From positions 1 through 54,761 of IMG/VR virus record IMGVR_UViG_3300020578_000101: a stretch of DNA of 54,761 nucleotides, one strand, 5' to 3'. The first letter of the stretch is position 1, and every line of letters begins with the position of its first letter. Below, in pieces: positions 53,390 through 54,761 of the stretch. The notes under the pieces were generated by a model. That model searched no databases and was not told the origin of the DNA. It was given only the letters and a program-made list of their open reading frames with translations. Position numbers and translations under genes: made by a program. This stretch comes from a virus.

Positions 53390-54761
53390 TCAAAGTTGAT
53401 ACCGAACGATAACGATGCCGGAGCCGCCTGCGCCTGAAAGGACATTCTTGTTTGCCACTGTTGCAGGTCCAGGATATCCGACAGAAGTCCCTCCCACACC
53501 CACGGTTACAACGTAGGTTCCAGCAGCAAGAGTGGCGCTAGAGTCAATATACCCACCAGCACCGCCGCCGCCGTGATTTTGACCCCACCAGCCGTCAGCA
53601 CCGCCACCGCCACCACCTTTATTTTCAGATCCGCTTACTGGGAGTGGGTTGTCAGAGCCTGCGACCCCTCCTGCGCCTCCACCACCAGCACCTCCCAGGC
53701 CGCGAACTTTCCCAGACCCGTTAGAGCCACCGCCACCGCCACCACCAGCGTAGAAAGTGCCAAGCGATTTCCAATTTATGCCTGCGCCACCATCACCCAT
53801 TTTCTTTGAAGAGCCTGCTTGCCCAGCCGCTCCCGCCCCGCCGCCGCCTCCTGATTCTGTTTCACCGCCAGAAACCGCATTACCGCCAGCATTTCCCTGA
53901 CCAGAAGTTCCAGAGCCTGCGCCGGTCGCGCTTCCACCCCCACCTCCGCCTCCAGAGCCACCGTCTTTCGTAGAACCAGGTCGGTTGTACGCTCGACCTC
54001 CACCGCCGCCGATTGCGGTTTGCGAGTTAAAAGAAGAATTTGTTCCTTTGTTTCCATCTTGGTAACCACTGCCTGTTTCAGACCAAACCCCACCAGAGCC
54101 TCCACCAGCGACAATCAAATACTCCGCGCTAACAGACATCCCAGAGGGAACTACAAAGGAAGATGAAGACGTGAATGTGTGGTAAAGGTATCCACCAGAT
54201 GTTGTAATCGTTCCGCCGGTTGGCACTGCGGTGACGGTTTTACTGGAACCGTTTGATACTTGACCACCAGCAATAACACTGATGGTTACCGACGTTCCAA
54301 CTGACTGACCGTACACGGCGCTTGGAACAGCAACTGTAATTTCTGTGTCACTAGATGGTGTCACTGATACATCTGAAGTTGATCCGCCGTAAGAAAAACG
54401 TACCGTTGCGCCAACACCAAAACCACCACCAGAGATTGTTAAATTCGTGGCAATTGTGTTGTAGATGTTCCCGCTAATGGATGCAATTGCTGGTGGTATC
54501 AGACCAATGTTCTTCCAGCCAGTACTTGTGTACTGCTGAAGCGTGTCCTCATTCGTGTTGAAGTAAATTGTTCCGATTGAAGGGCTCGCTGGGCGGTTGG
54601 CTGTTGTTCCTGACGCGTGACCACCAACGCCAGCAGGGAGTGTGACGGTCTTGCCAGTAAGGTCAAGCGTCGACGCCAACTTACCAGCAGTGACCGCGGT
54701 GTCCGCAAGTTTTACGGTGGTAACAGCAGAGTCGGCAAGGTCCGTAGTCTCGACGGTACCG
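53390..54761 (-). CDS. Glycine-rich tail fibre, C-terminal part (cut by window end)
   Basis: The frame enters at 54760 (GTVETT) without a start; the internal Met at 54679 is not the real start. From about 54480 leftward it has an IPT/TIG-like domain (IASISGNIYNTIATNLTISG, then VSVTPSSDTEITVAVPSA), then TTSGGYLYHTFTSSSSF, AEYLIVAGGGSGG and a long Gly-rich adhesin ending GSGIVIVRYQL. Joined with 1-343 it forms a 476-residue fibre. Note that the HTFTSS tag precedes the Gly-rich part here but follows it in the two paralogues. Confidence 0.78.
   Translation of the reverse strand, partial: GTVETTDLADSAVTTVKLADTAVTAGKLASTLDLTGKTVTLPAGVGGHASGTTANRPASPSIGTIYFNTNEDTLQQYTSTGWKNIGLIPPAIASISGNIYNTIATNLTISGGGFGVGATVRFSYGGSTSDVSVTPSSDTEITVAVPSAVYGQSVGTSVTISVIAGGQVSNGSSKTVTAVPTGGTITTSGGYLYHTFTSSSSFVVPSGMSVSAEYLIVAGGGSGGVWSETGSGYQDGNKGTNSSFNSQTAIGGGGGRAYNRPGSTKDGGSGGGGGGGSATGAGSGTSGQGNAGGNAVSGGETESGGGGGAGAAGQAGSSKKMGDGGAGINWKSLGTFYAGGGGGGGSNGSGKVRGLGGAGGGGAGGVAGSDNPLPVSGSENKGGGGGGADGWWGQNHGGGGAGGYIDSSATLAAGTYVVTVGVGGTSVGYPGPATVANKNVLSGAGGSGIVIVRYQL
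54478..54761. repeat. Right copy of the imperfect end-to-end overlap
   Basis: Partner of 1-284, with 8 mismatches, all in the first 158 bases. Protein changes are V/A, E/T and D/N. See the left copy. Confidence 0.85.

Noticed and set aside
50100-54100. CRISPR-like or tandem DNA repeats
   Set aside because: The repeated GGTGGCGG-type DNA is coding for glycine runs in adhesins, without regular spacers.
49918-54761. Diversity-generating retroelement near the adhesins
   Set aside because: No reverse transcriptase gene and no matching template/variable repeat pair were found.

Overview
This window is an almost complete genome of a temperate, tailed double-stranded DNA phage with podovirus-like virion genes. 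It carries portal, terminase, capsid, adaptor and nozzle-like genes plus very large internal virion proteins, and no recognisable tape measure, tail tube or sheath. A tyrosine integrase sits beside an attP core that copies the 3' half of a tRNA-Asn(GTT) gene with an encoded CCA. This points to a proteobacterial host, possibly a betaproteobacterium (inference). No DNA or RNA polymerase is visible, so replication and transcription probably depend on the host.
The two ends dovetail. Bases 1-284 match 54478-54761 with 8 mismatches, and the last 126 bases are identical. Closing the molecule there gives a unit of about 54,477 bp and restores one in-frame 476-residue tail fibre. On that circle, one leftward late block of about 39 kb runs from 15222 down to 1 and from 54761 down to 30796.
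Layout. 1-15222 (minus): fibre proteins, adaptors, major capsid, scaffold, portal, large terminase, a lysis and membrane cassette, small terminase and three small basic genes. 15271-15642: divergent control region with an operator and a structured leader. 15643-20043 (plus): two small hydrophobic peptides, a small ORF, a CobS/MoxR-like AAA+ ATPase, a CobT-like VWA protein and a SpoT/MESH1-type HD hydrolase. 20346-24529 (minus): replication and recombination genes (replication protein, DnaB-like helicase, YbcO-like and PDDEXK nucleases) ending in a DnaJ-type zinc-finger protein that may be a Q-like antiterminator. 24530-25476: possible origin and immunity region. 25477-30570 (plus): repressor, ssDNA-binding-like protein, RecB-type nuclease, small accessory genes and integrase. 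30571-30795: attP. 30796-49863 (minus): a 3,089-residue polyvalent protein, internal virion proteins, GNAT acetyltransferase, tail proteins, NlpC/P60 peptidase, lambda-J-like protein and nozzle-like protein. 49879-54761 (minus): glycine-rich adhesins and fibre proteins.
A palindromic operator, AATACC-N4-GGTATT, recurs at six control points and overlaps the -35 boxes of two good promoters. This suggests a distributed repressor regulon. The repressor lacks the catalytic Ser and Lys of the S24 autoprotease fold, so classical RecA-driven self-cleavage is unlikely. Two features touch alarmone biology: the stand-alone HD hydrolase and a RelA/SpoT-like segment inside the giant virion protein.
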